From positions 132,326,545 through 132,390,544 of the forward strand of contig CM069433.1 of the NCBI GenBank assembly GCA_035610365.1: a stretch of DNA of 64,000 nt, in the 5' to 3' direction. The notes beneath the pieces were generated by a model, which did no database searches, was not told the DNA's origin, and was given only the letters and a program-made list of their open reading frames with translations. The position numbers were made by a program, and so were the translations under genes. Positions 23,130 through 34,483 of this stretch are shown piece after piece. Positions within the stretch are counted from its first letter, which is position 1, and each line of letters begins with the position of its first letter. Source of the DNA: Aquatica leii. Its lineage: Eukaryota; Arthropoda; Insecta; Coleoptera; Lampyridae.

Positions 23130-26100
23130 ATTCTAGCTGATGATATGTAATATTTTGTTAACTAGTAGAAACGTAGTTTATCAATTTATTGTTCAAATCA
23201 AGGAAAGTTAGTTGCAAAGCATTTGCTTTTCCTGACCACTATGGTACAGTATAAGTAATCAGAATGAAAATTAGTCATTAGTGTGTCCCATGCCCACCTT
23301 GTGTTCATCGGGGTGCCCACTGAAATGGAAGAAAACAATTTTTGAATAAAATTGATTTTGACTGTGCCTACCACAAAAATATCGTTCCGATTTGTGCCTA
23401 CCCATCGCCAGAAAGCCTGACGCCATTGCTGGTATCAGATTCTTTTAGTTTTGATAAAGTCATAATCCAGATTTTTATTTTTGCAAATTTAATTAATTTA
23501 AGTTTTTTGTTTATTCCAGTCAACAGTATAAGAAAAGATGTTCAAACAGACAAAATAAAGGTACATATTTACAATTTACTGTTTATTTCAGTTTTGTAAA
23601 TCAATTTATGAATACGTGCAACTTAAAAGTTATTTACTCAAATTTTTATTTTTTTGCACACAAGGAGTGAAATTTGAGAATTACTTGTTTATATCTTACA
23701 GGCAACTTCTTGAAGTATACTCTTCTACATATTATCGCAATTATGTTCTATTAAGCTTTTGTGTTGTAGTTTTTCCAAATTAATTTAAGAAGTGCTTATC
23801 AAACTTAGATTCACTCCTATTTCTACTGACTGCCTAATCATTTCTCAGATAACGTTTTTCCCCATAGGTTTAAAATCATTTACGCAAAAATTTATTTGTC
23901 TAAGTTTTCATTTGTACTATCGTTTAGGACTCCGAGAACACTAATTCTAGACTTTTATTAATGTAATTTTCTTGTTTTTTGTAGTACATGAATCTAAATT
24001 AATACAGTTTTTCCAATAATTGACTTTGTTCTAGAAAATATGTTTCATTAACTTTCATATCACTATCATTTTTTTTGGGTTGATTTTCTGCATACGTTTA
24101 TTTTTTACTTCTAAATAATCGTTGATTTTATTTGTTTTGATTGGACTTTTAGAAAAATGTGAACACTGTGTTTATCCCTTCTTTTTTATAATGTTTTTAA
24201 TTATTGTTTGTATGTTCCTTTCTTGTTATAATTTTCATGTTTCTTTTAGTTGTAAATTTCATTAGTTTCCTACGGTTATTGTTACTTAATGTTTATTAAT
24301 TTTTCTTATAGTTCACGTATATGTGTACCTTTTTCCTCTTATAAAACATACGCATTTATTATAATTATTTTTATATATCTTTAACGTTGTGTATGTTGGA
24401 TTATTAGCCAACGTAATTTAAATGTACATGTACAAAGTTAAAGATTTCGCTAATTATATATGGCGTTTGCCACATCTTTTGCTTATTGCAGTTTTTATTT
24501 TGTCTTTGCCACTGCTATTATATTCTTTGGTACTTTTACTACAATACCATGGCTTCAAATTTTGATTTTTAATGTTAAATTAACTAAAAAAATCTCTAAC
24601 AATAAAACATCACAAAGTGTAGACCAATTCTATAAAATCAAAAACGTCCTACCTATACCAATCTTTAATTCACTTGATAGTATTCGAATTATAAAAGTAA
24701 TTAACAATAGACGTTTACAAATAAACTAAAGTACATAACAATCAAATTATATCGCAAATACTCAGTGATATAATTAGGCAACAAATAAGATTAATTAATA
24801 ACTCGATTTAGTATGCTGCTTTCTCGAAGACAATTTACTACAGACAATGAATTTAAGCCAGCGCGAGTGATAATGTACATTGCATTATTAGCTATTCGTT
24901 ATGCAGCAGAATACGAGAATTCATAATGCAGTTTATTTTGCAAAATTTAAATGATCTGAATGGCATCTTGGTGCAAGATTTTGAATATTAATTTTACCAA
25001 GTAATACGTCATTATTACCTTAATTGCTTTCAGTGCACATACGCTATTATGGTTAAGAAGTTCTCTTGCGGCCAGTTAACGTCTTGTGATATGATATAAT
25101 GCTAGTTAAGTACAAAAAACATGTAATTATTTTAAAACCGGTATTGTAATTATATTTTGCATTCAACAAAAAATTATATCAGATTACTTAAACGAATGTA
25201 AAAGAAAACATGTACAACAAATATTATTGTCATTTAGACTCAAGTTTATATACTATGAACTTAAGTAATTTTAAATAATTATTTAATTGTAAACATTAAA
25301 AGTGTATTGTAACAAGTTGAAAATTTATAGCAATTATTTCCACAGAAACATTTAAACCGTTAAATGGTTGGTAGTGTTTCTGTAATTTCGTATAATTGGT
25401 AAAATTGCAGTGCAGACTGAAAGTACAATCTAAATTTTGGTTAACGGTCCGCTTGGGTTAGAGCTTAAACGAGAAAATATCTTAAGTGGGTCGTTTTCGT
25501 ATACAAAGATCTCAAGTAATCTTTACAATTACTTTTTACGTCCAGTTACAAATATGCAGTACATAGTGTCTTAAGATTTGACAACCAAGAAACATTACAT
25601 TTCAATTGAATAACGAAATTTTAAGTTTATAATCACTACCAAACTTATTAAACTAAATAAGTTCAGTCTACACCTCAAATCACTGAAGTGACTGAAGTGA
25701 TTAAAACCTTAATTCGAATAATTGTTTTGTTTAATAGAATTTATGAAAAGTTAGCACAAACTCTTCTTATGATGATTCGACTCGTATTAGTTATCACGTC
25801 TATTATTACATATTCATGTGAGAACTTAAGATTATGTTTTATCAAAATTGTTACCTTTCAATAAATTTAGTCTTTAATCTTTAATAAATACGTCTTTACT
25901 CCTTATTTTTATTTTTCGAGCTTGATCAAAAATTGATTTTTCATCATGTAAAAATGTCAAATATAGTATGGAAAAGCTTTTCGGTTAACATAGATGTGAC
26001 TAAGAATAATATTATCTATCTCTGTGACACTCTCAGTAATCGCAATTTACTGTTAAAATTCTAAAATTCTAATAAATTAAGAAACGTTTTGCCTTAACAA

Positions 26101-27480
26101 TAATTAAAAGTGTGCAACCGGAATACAGTAAAGTTGCAGTTCATAGATTAATGACTAAAACTAATATTCGTGTAAACTGCATAAAAATAACAACATTCAA
26201 ATCAAATTGAATTGAAATTATAATTGTTAATAAGAAGTGACGCAGCACAAGTTTTTTCTTAAATTTTTAATTATAAAATTGCTTGTGCTCAAATAATTTT
26301 CCCACTAATGGATTGATGCTTGAATTAAGGTCATAAAGGCGTATTATCCAAAACAAATATCAACTGGTCGCCATATTATCCGAATTTGTAACTATTTCTT
26401 TCTATAAAAAAGAATAAAGCCTGTGTCAATTCCGGTTTCAATTGCGCTAATAATTCAAACACATCAAAGCTCTAAACAAGTAGCCGATATCATTCTACCT
26501 GTCGATAACAAAAATACAAAAATCAATAAAGCACCTGAACAAATTCTGTTTTGTTTAAGGACTGGTTTTTTTGTAGTGTTCGTCACGTCTCTTCAAAAAT
26601 AGTTATGTTACTGTTGTAACCCAACAACCAAACTTTAAATTAAAATTATTAAAAAAAATGATGTATTACGAAATTATAAATTCAACAAACGTATGTTGAA
26701 AGTTGGAAAAATTGATTTGACAGTTAACAAAATGAAGCAATAGTTATTGTTAAACATAATTTTAGACTTAATTAATTAATTGCGTTACATTTTATAGAAG
26801 TAATCATAAAATTGCATACAAGAAAAATACCTATAGTTACTTCAAAGAAGAATGATGGAAAGCAAAATGTTCTGAGTTAGTTTGCAACAAACATTTATAA
26901 AAATGTTACATTAAGATAAGTACCCTTAACTATTATCAAACACCGCGGACTCTTGGCCTATCGACGATGATTCATCTTTCGAAGAGTAGTAGTTTGTAAC
27001 CATTATTTTGAATTTAAATCAACCCTAATTCAAAACTATTGTAACAGCTTGGCCAGAGGTTATACCGTTAGACAATGCATCTTCTTATTCAAACGTTAAC
27101 AAGTTGACAAACAGGGACATCAAAGTAATATTTTTGCCACCAAAAACTATATCTATTCTGAAACCGATAGACCAATGAGTTCTCGCTGTCTTCTATAAAA
27201 GAAGATTTTTCACAGTAGATAGAAAACAATAAAAATATTAAAGTTGTAGCGCACTGGAGTACATTATTCGGAGAATCATACTAAAAACCTTACGCTTCAA
27301 AAACACAAAAATTTTAAATCATCCTTAAAGCGGACAAAAAATAGACGTACATTGAGAAGATGTGAACGATGAAGCTTTCACAATTTTTCACATTGATAGA
27401 ATGAAGTTGTTCAAAACCTTTTTGTATATTTTAGACAAGAGCTAACGCAAGTCCCAATCCATATTCTTTGGGATAATAAA
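23130..27480. other. Long AT-rich stretch without a recognised gene
   Basis: Frames at 23342-23599 and 24460-24729 are Ile/Asn/Phe-rich and have no recognisable domain. The part from 23600 to 24450 is pyrimidine-rich on the plus strand. Nothing else stands out. Confidence 0.45.
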
Positions 27481-27490
27481 CGGTTATGAC

Positions 27491-28722
27491 TAAAGAGCGG
27501 ATTATATGCACAATAAAAATGTAATAATATGCGCATATATATGCACTAAAACTATTTAAAATATGCATTAAAATGGAAAAATATGCAAAAACAGATTTAT
27601 ACCAAATTAACTACTTTAATATAAAATTCCATGTCTATTACAATGAATTTTAGTTAATAATTAATATTGTTTTTAAAACAGTGAATAATCAGATATTTTT
27701 CTTAATTTAAGCCATTTGAAAATTATGACGTCTGTGGGTCAATATATTTTTGTACGCTGAAAACGATCTTTCCACATCCACTGAACAGTAGGGCTGTATT
27801 TAAAATTTTATTCTACATTTGGTGTAATTGTTTCGGTCAAAAAATTTCCATATCCATTGATGGTGTTACTTATCGAACACAGTTGCTTATAACCTGGATT
27901 CTTAGAAAGCACATTTTTTAATTTATTTGCTATTTTTTCGCCAGTTACTGAAGATACTTCTGATATTAATTGTTCGACTTTTTTAATTTTATTAACAGCA
28001 TCCGATAACAAAAGATTTCTAGTTTCTAATAAAGTAATTGATTTCGATTTGGTTTGGTATTGCAGCATTGAATACAATAAATTATTGCATCGTCCGTTGT
28101 GTAGTCGTTAGCATAGTCTTTGATACACAAATTTATTAATGCAGGCTTAAATTTTTTTATTGAAGGCATCGTTACCGTATTAAACATTAGCGTACTAATT
28201 GATTTCTTTTTGAGATAGTGAAAAGAACTAAACAGAAGAACAAGAGTGCAAACATTTAAAATTTTTGAACCGAAGTCAAACTAATAATAGCTTATTCTCT
28301 TAAAATGCTTACAATTACCAATAAATCACAATACAATAAGACAACCGACAAACATATTTTGCTCTTTAACAGAAATTGGATAGGTTGAAACTGATGCGAC
28401 ACGTGTTGGTTTTCAAAGGACATATACGTCGCCGCCTTAGATTATAAGAACCTAAAGTGTCTTAACTTTGTAAAACTAAGAGTGTAATTATTTATGATTT
28501 CCTTACTGTCAATAGGATGTTATTAAAGCTTATTCAATCTCAAGAGAAACATAAAAAACATGCGAACGATAGGTTCAATTTGAGGAAATATTTGTTCCAT
28601 TAGAATTATCCGAATTTATGCATTTATCTCAACGAAATCTTAAAATAAGCTACACGTTAAAAAAATAACAAAATATGCTTAATGCATTTGCATTTATGCG
28701 TTTGCTTATAATCCGCTCTTTA
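27491..28722 (-). mobile_element. hAT element (CGBP1-like type), 1232 bp, with perfect 8-bp target duplication
   Basis: The ends are inverted repeats TAAAGAGCGGATTATA. Each is flanked by GTTATGAC (27483-27490 and 28723-28730), a perfect 8-bp duplication, the length hAT elements make. Sub-terminal regions on both sides are rich in short ATGCA/TGCAT words, a common binding-site pattern in hAT ends. The interior keeps only the C-terminal part of a transposase on the minus strand, so it is non-autonomous. Confidence 0.9.
27707..28077 (-). pseudogene. hAT transposase, C-terminal remnant with dimerisation motif
   Basis: The first part (28077-27808) reads IKKVEQLISEVSS and IANKLKNVLSKNPGYKQL, resembling the region before the dimerisation domain in CGBP1-like hAT proteins. 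After a frame change the strand continues SVDVERSFSAYKNIL and THRRHNFQMA before a stop. VERSFS-YK-IL--RR--F is the hAT C-terminal dimerisation signature and holds the last catalytic Glu (VER). The BED finger and first two catalytic Asp residues are gone, removed with most of the element. Confidence 0.8.
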
Positions 28723-29039
28723 GTTATGACCCTTTTGTTTCTGTTCATTTGTTCTTTTTCTAACTATTTCAAATAATTTGTTAAAATGATACTTTATACA
28801 TGCTTCAAAAACTTAGTTTATAGTAAAGATGAGTTCTAGCAAACAATATTTGTCAGAAACGTTTTACCTGTACGCAGAGGCGTACCTAGGGTAAATAGCG
28901 CCTGGGGCAAACACCGATCTCGCACCCCTCCTCCCCCACATAAAGTGCTTAGTTACAATTTTTTAATAAATGATCACACAAACTTTTAATAAAACTTTAT
29001 TTTTCATTATAAATAAACAATTTGTTTATGTAACATATA

Positions 29040-31351
29040 TTACAAATTTATTTTTCTAGCTTTAGTTGCGGCAAATTTCTTAATAACATTGTCAAAATCA
29101 ATTTCTTCGGTAATTTCTCGCTCTATGCTTAGTAAAGCGAGATTACAGAGACGGCTTTGGCCCATCGAAGCTCTCAAGTAAGAGTTAATCAGTTTAAGTT
29201 TACTGAATGATCTCTCGCAACTAGCTACAGACACAGCTATTGTTAGCAATATTTGCAATGCTATACGCATATTAGGGAAAACGTTTTCGTCTCCATATTC
29301 AACTATAAACATAAGTAGTTGCTCGGGACTTGATATTTTTTCCTTACGGCTAGTAAGCAGCATTCTACAGTCCAAATTTTTTTCGTACAGTTCTCGTCCA
29401 TCCACATCAGACTGTAGACTTCGCCAAATTTTTTACATTGATCTTTTAAGTGATTGATTTCCGTATTGAAGCACAACCCTTTCACATCAAGAAGAAATCC
29501 AAATTTTTCATCAATTTCCATTAATCGAACGCTTCTTGTTTTCAATTCATTGAAAAGACGGTCGACAGTCCCTTTTATTACCCTTTCCATTTCTTCTTTT
29601 GCTGTTAACCCAACATCTCTAGACATTTCGCCATCCATTCTTTTTTTTCTTCTTTGACGTCATTCAAATTCGTTGCAAAGTTGAACTCCTTCTTTTATTG
29701 TGTCATTAACTAAGACTTCTCTCTCACTTTGGAAACAATCTTGGAGCGATTTCAAATCTAAAGCTGCATTATGAAAGTTCATTTTAGGGTCCTGCAGCCT
29801 CTTTTGAACACGGTCAATTCGGCCAAGAATCTTGTTCCAAAACCCTAGCAATGTGAGAAAGCCATACGTTAAAATTCTATTATAAAGCTGCTTTGCATCG
29901 CTTTTCGTTTCATTTGACGCGCTTTCGTCTACCATTAAATATTGAAGAACTTCCACTATTTTATCAATGTAGGTGTGTACAGGTTTTACTGATTCTGTTT
30001 TGGCGCTCCACCTGGTATCGGAATCGTACTTCAAAGTAATAGGCACAGCATCTTTAAGTTTTTGCCATCGTTGAGTTGATCTTGAGAAAAAAACGTCATC
30101 GATGGTTCCAAAAAAAGTAACCATCATTACTACGACATACCTAACTACCTCAGACATTTGTTCGCGATGGGCTAAATCTGGAGTTGCGTCAAACATTAGC
30201 CCATAATACTTTGCTTTATGTATCTTTTCAAGCAAGTTAGCACGAACAGTGGATGCCATGATGTGAATGAACTCGTTCTGAATGTTGGGTGAAAGATATG
30301 TAGTGGATCCAGGATGGCTTTCGCAAATTTTAAATGATCTTTAATAACAGGATCAAAATTGGAAACTAGTCTCCTGAGTTAGCATTTGATTGAAGTGATT
30401 CTCGGTGGCCTCGCATAGCTAAATTTTGCATTGCAAGGTATTTGATACAGTGCAACAGCCTTTTCAAAATATCACACCACTTTTGATTTTCTCTTTGAAT
30501 TTGCTGTTGAAGTTCTGCATTAATTATTCCTCTATTGTAAAATGAATTTCTTTCCAGTTCTTTCCATTGGGTAAAGCATTGTCTGTGGTTTTTTAAATTT
30601 TCATGTACATTCATTCTCTCAGGTGCTTTCCAATGATTAAATCCGCTTTCTTGATCCAAACTAGATTAGTTTTCGCATTTTGAAAAAAGAAGACAGCAAA
30701 AACAAAAGGCAGATTTTTTGGAAGGCGAGTAAACCAACCATGAACGCATCACTTGCTCACCGTGACCATTTCCTAATTTTTTAAAGAACCAAGTTTTGTT
30801 CATAGAACGATTGTTAGTCGGCAGAAAAGGACCTTCGATGTTTTGGAAATGTTTAAAACCACATTTAATAATTTCAATTCTCAATGGATCAGTTATGATT
30901 GCTTTTCCTCTTTCTTCACTAAACATAAGAAATCCGATGTCGTGTTCTTCAATAATTTTAGGTATGGGACATTTAATATAATTCGGACGTTTTCAGATAT
31001 CAAGTCTTTATCTTCAACGTCATCAATCTTCATTTCTTTGTCAAACTCAGGCCCAACTTCTGTTTCTTCAGAAGTAGCAAGGATTTTGGAATTATAACTA
31101 AAATTCTCTGCATCGCCATCAATAGATGCCGCAACTAATTCTTTCTTGCTTGAACTTGACCCAGTATCTTCTAATTCTTGAGGCCTTGCGCTTGCAGAAT
31201 TTTCTGGATTATCTGAAGAAGTCGTGCTCGTGCTCGATTTTTGAAAAAACGTCTTAAAAACTTTGCTTTTTTCTTTTTCTTTTGCCTCTAATGAACGTCG
31301 TTTTTGACCTGCAGCCCCACTTTCCTTCTTTTTCTCAAAAGAACGATTCAT
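29040..31351 (-). pseudogene. hAT transposase (TTF zinc finger, DUF4371, dimerisation domain), internally deleted
   Basis: From the ATG at 31351: a Ser/Glu-rich N-terminal tail; after a shift near 30900 the TTF-type finger, with FLPTNNRSMNKTWF and SAFCFCCLLFSKC; then FNHWKAPERMNVHENLKNH. A broken stretch (30260-30365) reads TTYLSPNIQNEFIHIM, leading to KAKYYGLMFDATPDLAHRE, which carries the first catalytic Asp (FDATPD). RYVVVMMVTFFGTIDDVFF then jumps to STQRWQKLKDAV and DTRWSAKTESV, skipping the DDE core of roughly 130-150 residues. The end has SCERSFSKLKLINSYLR and QSRLCNLALLSIE, the dimerisation domain with the last catalytic Glu. Stops or shifts also fall near 30663 and 29650. Family identity is secure; the protein is dead. 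Confidence 0.9.
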
Positions 31352-31912
31352 GGTTCTCAGCTAATTATTTTTAAAATTATTAAGAATTTGCTATACATAA
31401 TTGACAAAAGCAATATATTTTTTAATTACCTTAATATATCTCAACAAAATATTTTAGAATATATTTGTAAAAGACGAATCCAGTGATTCAGAGGGCGCCT
31501 GTGATACCTCGTGAACTACCGAGTGTAAATTACCCACGATCTGACACCCATGTGTTGGAAGAACACTCAGCGAAATATATATAAAAATATGTTTTATTTA
31601 AACTGCAGCCATAACTCGCGATTCATCACCGGGGACCACGCTCGTACGTACTACATCTCTCCGTGTTGTTCACTTCAAAACTGCTCCGTCCGCTCTCCCC
31701 TTACAAGATACGTCACCAAGTTCGCCTACCAGCGATTGGTTGAGAGCGGAGGTGGAAACACGTGAGACTTGGCGCGCTCTCTGAGATGCACTTGCGAGTC
31801 GCTACACGCCCATGCAAGCAATACCAGGCGCCAGTGTATATTTCAGTTTTGATTTATTTAAAATAAAATATAAAAGCCTGTCTTGCTTTTCTTTGTTAGT
31901 TTCATTAAAAGT

Positions 31913-31962
31913 GCATAAGTTGCACTCACTTACGCATAAGTTGCACACACTTGCGCATAGCG
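31913..31962. repeat. 21-bp tandem repeat in the hAT 5' region
   Basis: GCATAAGTTGCACTCACTTAC is followed directly by GCATAAGTTGCACACACTTGC and a partial third unit GCATAG. Tandem sub-terminal repeats in hAT elements often bind the transposase; that role is inferred here. Confidence 0.6.
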
Positions 31963-32159
31963 GCTGCTGAAAAACGCCACCTTACAACATAAACTAATAA
32001 AGTTTTAAAGTTTGTTTTAATTAAAGCTTTTTTTTTATATCTTAATTTATTTAATAAAATTCTCGCTTATTGTATCGCAACCGAGCCTCTTTTGCGCCTC
32101 TTTCAGGTTGGCGCCCATGCCCTGCCTGCCCTACCCTAGATACGCCACTGTCTGTACGT

Positions 32160-32950
32160 CTTAACTAGTTAATTATATAGGATGATTTAATAAGAAAACA
32201 CAAAAACAAACAAAAATTAAAAATTTTAATTTAAATAGTGTTTAATTTAGTTTAAGAAATAAATCTTTGTTGGATGTTGCATTTGACACCATAAAGTATG
32301 AAAATTATATCAAAATTTTTATTACGCTATCTTAGTTTTTTTTTCAGTTGCTATTACTGCTTATGCAGGGAGGAAATCGAGAAAGAGACGATTTATTTTC
32401 TGAGTAAACTGATGGTAATGATATTTCTCACTACTTTCTAGTCAAAATAGAGAAGTTGGAGTTGATATAGTGTGAGACAAGTGTGAAAGTAAGGGTTGCC
32501 ATCTCGATAATTAAATCTATAGAGATATTTGAGTTTATAGCTTACTTGTGTCTTTGGGACACGTTTCTTACGAGAATTAATACAATAAACCTGACATTGC
32601 AGGAAAAAAACCGGATGTAGCACGAGAAGCTCAAATGATTAGTGGATTACTATCTGGAAATCGAATCATATTTTTTTCATCAATAGTGCAGCTTCCAAGA
32701 TTATATTCAATAATAATTTAAGCATTTTACCAAAGTTTCAACAGACGCGAAAAAGAAAAAAAAGTAAAATATCGGGAGAGCAAGCCGAACATGACGCACG
32801 CATACCTTCAAGATGTCAAAACTCCAACACTCCTTTTGCAGGTTTTAGATTTCATCATTACCTAACTCAATAATCGATTTGTTGCTGAAGATTTCGGATT
32901 TTTGAATAGGCGTGTAATTTCTCATACAGATATAACAAAAATAAAGAAAA
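32160..32950. other. No recognised gene
   Basis: Flanking DNA between the hAT target duplication and the Penelope-like pseudo-LTR. The minus-strand frame at 32438-32623 has no recognisable domain. Confidence 0.4.
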
Positions 32951-33012
32951 TACTAAGATAAGAACGTCTTCCGGGTTTGGACCGTGTCAATGTTGTAACC
33001 GAAGTTGCCAAC

Positions 33013-33044
33013 GTTTCGCCCACTTTCGTAAGGGGCTTCATCAG
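33013..33044 (-). ncRNA. Hammerhead-ribozyme-like core in PLE pseudo-LTR (copy 1)
   Basis: The minus strand reads CTGATGA, an A, then GCCC, an 11-base loop, GGGC, then GAAAC. CUGAUGA, a paired stem II and GAAA are the conserved heart of hammerhead ribozymes, and Penelope-like elements are known to carry such motifs in their pseudo-LTRs. A possible stem III follows (GTTG ... CAAC) with one C-A mismatch before a UU cleavage position. Stem I cannot be built convincingly, and the extra A after CTGATGA departs from the strict consensus. It may be a decayed or non-cleaving form. Confidence 0.55.
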
Positions 33045-33056
33045 GGCGTGAGAGAA

Positions 33057-33262
33057 ATCGAAAAACTTAAGCAAGCAATCGAAATCTAACTAAACACTTC
33101 TCAAAAGTTAGGTAATCAACTTGTAAACCAAGTCAGATTCTAAACTCAGAAAAGGTAAGAAAGAAAACGATAAACTCGAAAAGGCAAACGAAAATCTAAC
33201 AAGGAACCACTACAGAGTTAGGTAATCAACTTGTGAACCAAGCCAGATTCTAAACTCCATAG
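33057..33262. repeat. Tandem duplication of about 110 bp in the pseudo-LTR
   Basis: Two diverged units, 33057-33166 and 33167-33262, share AATCTAAC, GTTAGGTAATCAACTTGT and CAGATTCTAAACTC in order. The second pseudo-LTR at 37.8 kb has only one unit, so the duplication arose after the two copies separated, or one unit was lost there. Confidence 0.75.
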
Positions 33263-33264
33263 AA

Positions 33265-33967
33265 GTGAAGAAAAGTGAAGTAAAGAAAATGAAGTAAAGT
33301 AAAGTAAAGTGAAGTAAAGAAAATGGCTACAGACCTTGCGATAAAATACAATACCGATTTAGCTCCATATAAATTTGCTTCAGAATTTGAAAGTTTCAAA
33401 TTTTAAGCAAGTGTGTTACTTCAAAACTTTTAGAAAATGAGCCATTTGAACTATTGCAGGAATACATCTACTATCACTGGAACATCTATCCAAACTTGAT
33501 CACCATATTGGGAATTTTAGGTATTGTTAGTTTAGTAAAATTATTTTAAATACATACTTCAACGAGAAAAAATTTCTATATACTTTGACCACGGGCGTCA
33601 TAGCACCTAGTTTTGGGTCTGAATTCAACACAAAAAGTAATTAGTCCATAAAAAATGTATGGTTTATTAAAGAAAATGTAATTCAACTATTCAAATTAAC
33701 GATTCAAAATCTTTTTTATTTATTAATTATTTGCAGCTACAAGTTTCAACCTAACGGTCAACAACATGCCTCTAAAATTATCAACTTAATAGTAAAATCT
33801 AAACCTTAAAATATACTTACAATGAATAAATAAATGAATAAATTTACATTATATAGTTTATGTCAAAATGACAATATAAATTAAGCAAAATTTAAACAAA
33901 AAATGTATATAAAATAATATATTAACAAAAAAATTAAATAAAAATAATTTAAATAAAAACAAAAATG
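33265..33967. other. AT-rich spacer between pseudo-LTR and endonuclease frame
   Basis: Begins with a short simple repeat of GTAAA and GTGAA units (to about 33325). The rest is AT-rich with no recognised coding sequence. It fits the 3' untranslated part of the Penelope-like element. Confidence 0.5.
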
Positions 33968-34345
33968 TTATTTAAGAAAAAGAAAATAATTTTCAAAATT
34001 AACAACTTCATTTAAACATGCATCTGGTTCTAAATTATTATGCTTAACAATTTCTTTTATCTCCAAAAAATTTAATTTTAGACTTTTATTGCAAATATGA
34101 AGAATTTTGTAGTTACTTTTATAATCAAAAGAGTGGTTATATTCTAATATATGATTAGCGAAAGAAGATTTATTATATAAATTAACACCAACATTATTGT
34201 TTTTAATGTAAGAAAAATGTTCTGCTATTCTTGTTCGAAATTTACAGCCGGTTTGTCCAATATAAAAAGAACTACAGCTACCACAATTTAATTTGTAAAC
34301 ACCAGATTGAATTAGAATATCAACTTTATCTAACTTGCAACCGCA
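33968..34345 (-). CDS. GIY-YIG endonuclease domain of a Penelope-like retroelement (partial, open frame)
   Basis: About 125 codons stay open to the TAA at 33968-33970. Early residues read SGVYKLNCGSCSSFYIGQTG, the GIY...YIG pair in its PLE form with the Cys-x-x-Cys between them. Then come CKFRTRIAEHFSYI with the catalytic Arg and the conserved His, SFANHILEYNHSF, and LKLNFLEIKEIVKH with an acidic residue at the usual metal-binding place. In PLEs this domain nicks target DNA and follows the reverse transcriptase in one ORF. Here the upstream side (34346-34483) has no reverse transcriptase and meets a mariner fragment, so the ORF is truncated and lacks a start. The frame itself shows no stop or shift, in contrast to the RT remnant at 38-39 kb. 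Confidence 0.85.
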   Translation of the reverse strand, partial: CGCKLDKVDILIQSGVYKLNCGSCSSFYIGQTGCKFRTRIAEHFSYIKNNNVGVNLYNKSSFANHILEYNHSFDYKSNYKILHICNKSLKLNFLEIKEIVKHNNLEPDACLNEVVNFENYFLFLK

Positions 34346-34483
34346 AATAGTTAATAAATAAAAAAGAAATATATGGGAAAGGCATTGAATTATTTACAAT
34401 TATAATTGAACATCCTATTTGGCGTAAAAACTTTATAATGGATAATACAACATTCAAAATTACTTCAACAAAAAAGAAATGTT

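Larger units (their letters stand above)
28875..32150 (-). mobile_element. hAT element with TTF-finger transposase, 3276 bp
   Basis: The left end starts CAGAGGCGTACCTAGGGTA, and the right end is the inverse of CAGTGGCGTATCTAGGGTA. The 8-bp flanks are CCTGTACG (28867-28874) and TCTGTACG (32151-32158), differing at one base. The ends and duplication length are typical of hAT. It contains one transposase gene read on the minus strand and a long 5' region (31352-32150) that includes a short tandem repeat (31913-31962). The element is complete at both ends although its transposase is damaged. Confidence 0.92.
32955..33330 (-). mobile_element. Penelope-like pseudo-LTR (3' end of element, minus strand)
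   Basis: This segment shares ACGTCTTCCGGGTTTG, ACTTTCGTAAGGGG and GAGTTAGGTAAT-type blocks with 37700-37930, in the same orientation. It carries a hammerhead-like core (33013-33044) and an internal duplication (33057-33262). It lies about 640 bp downstream, on the minus strand, of a GIY-YIG endonuclease frame, the position a 3' pseudo-LTR would take in a Penelope-like element. It ends in a short GTAAA-type simple repeat (33260-33325). Confidence 0.7.

Noticed and set aside
31304..31486. Short plus-strand frames within 30796-31765
   Set aside because: Most lie opposite the hAT transposase N-terminal region and all lie within the element's ends; none has a domain.
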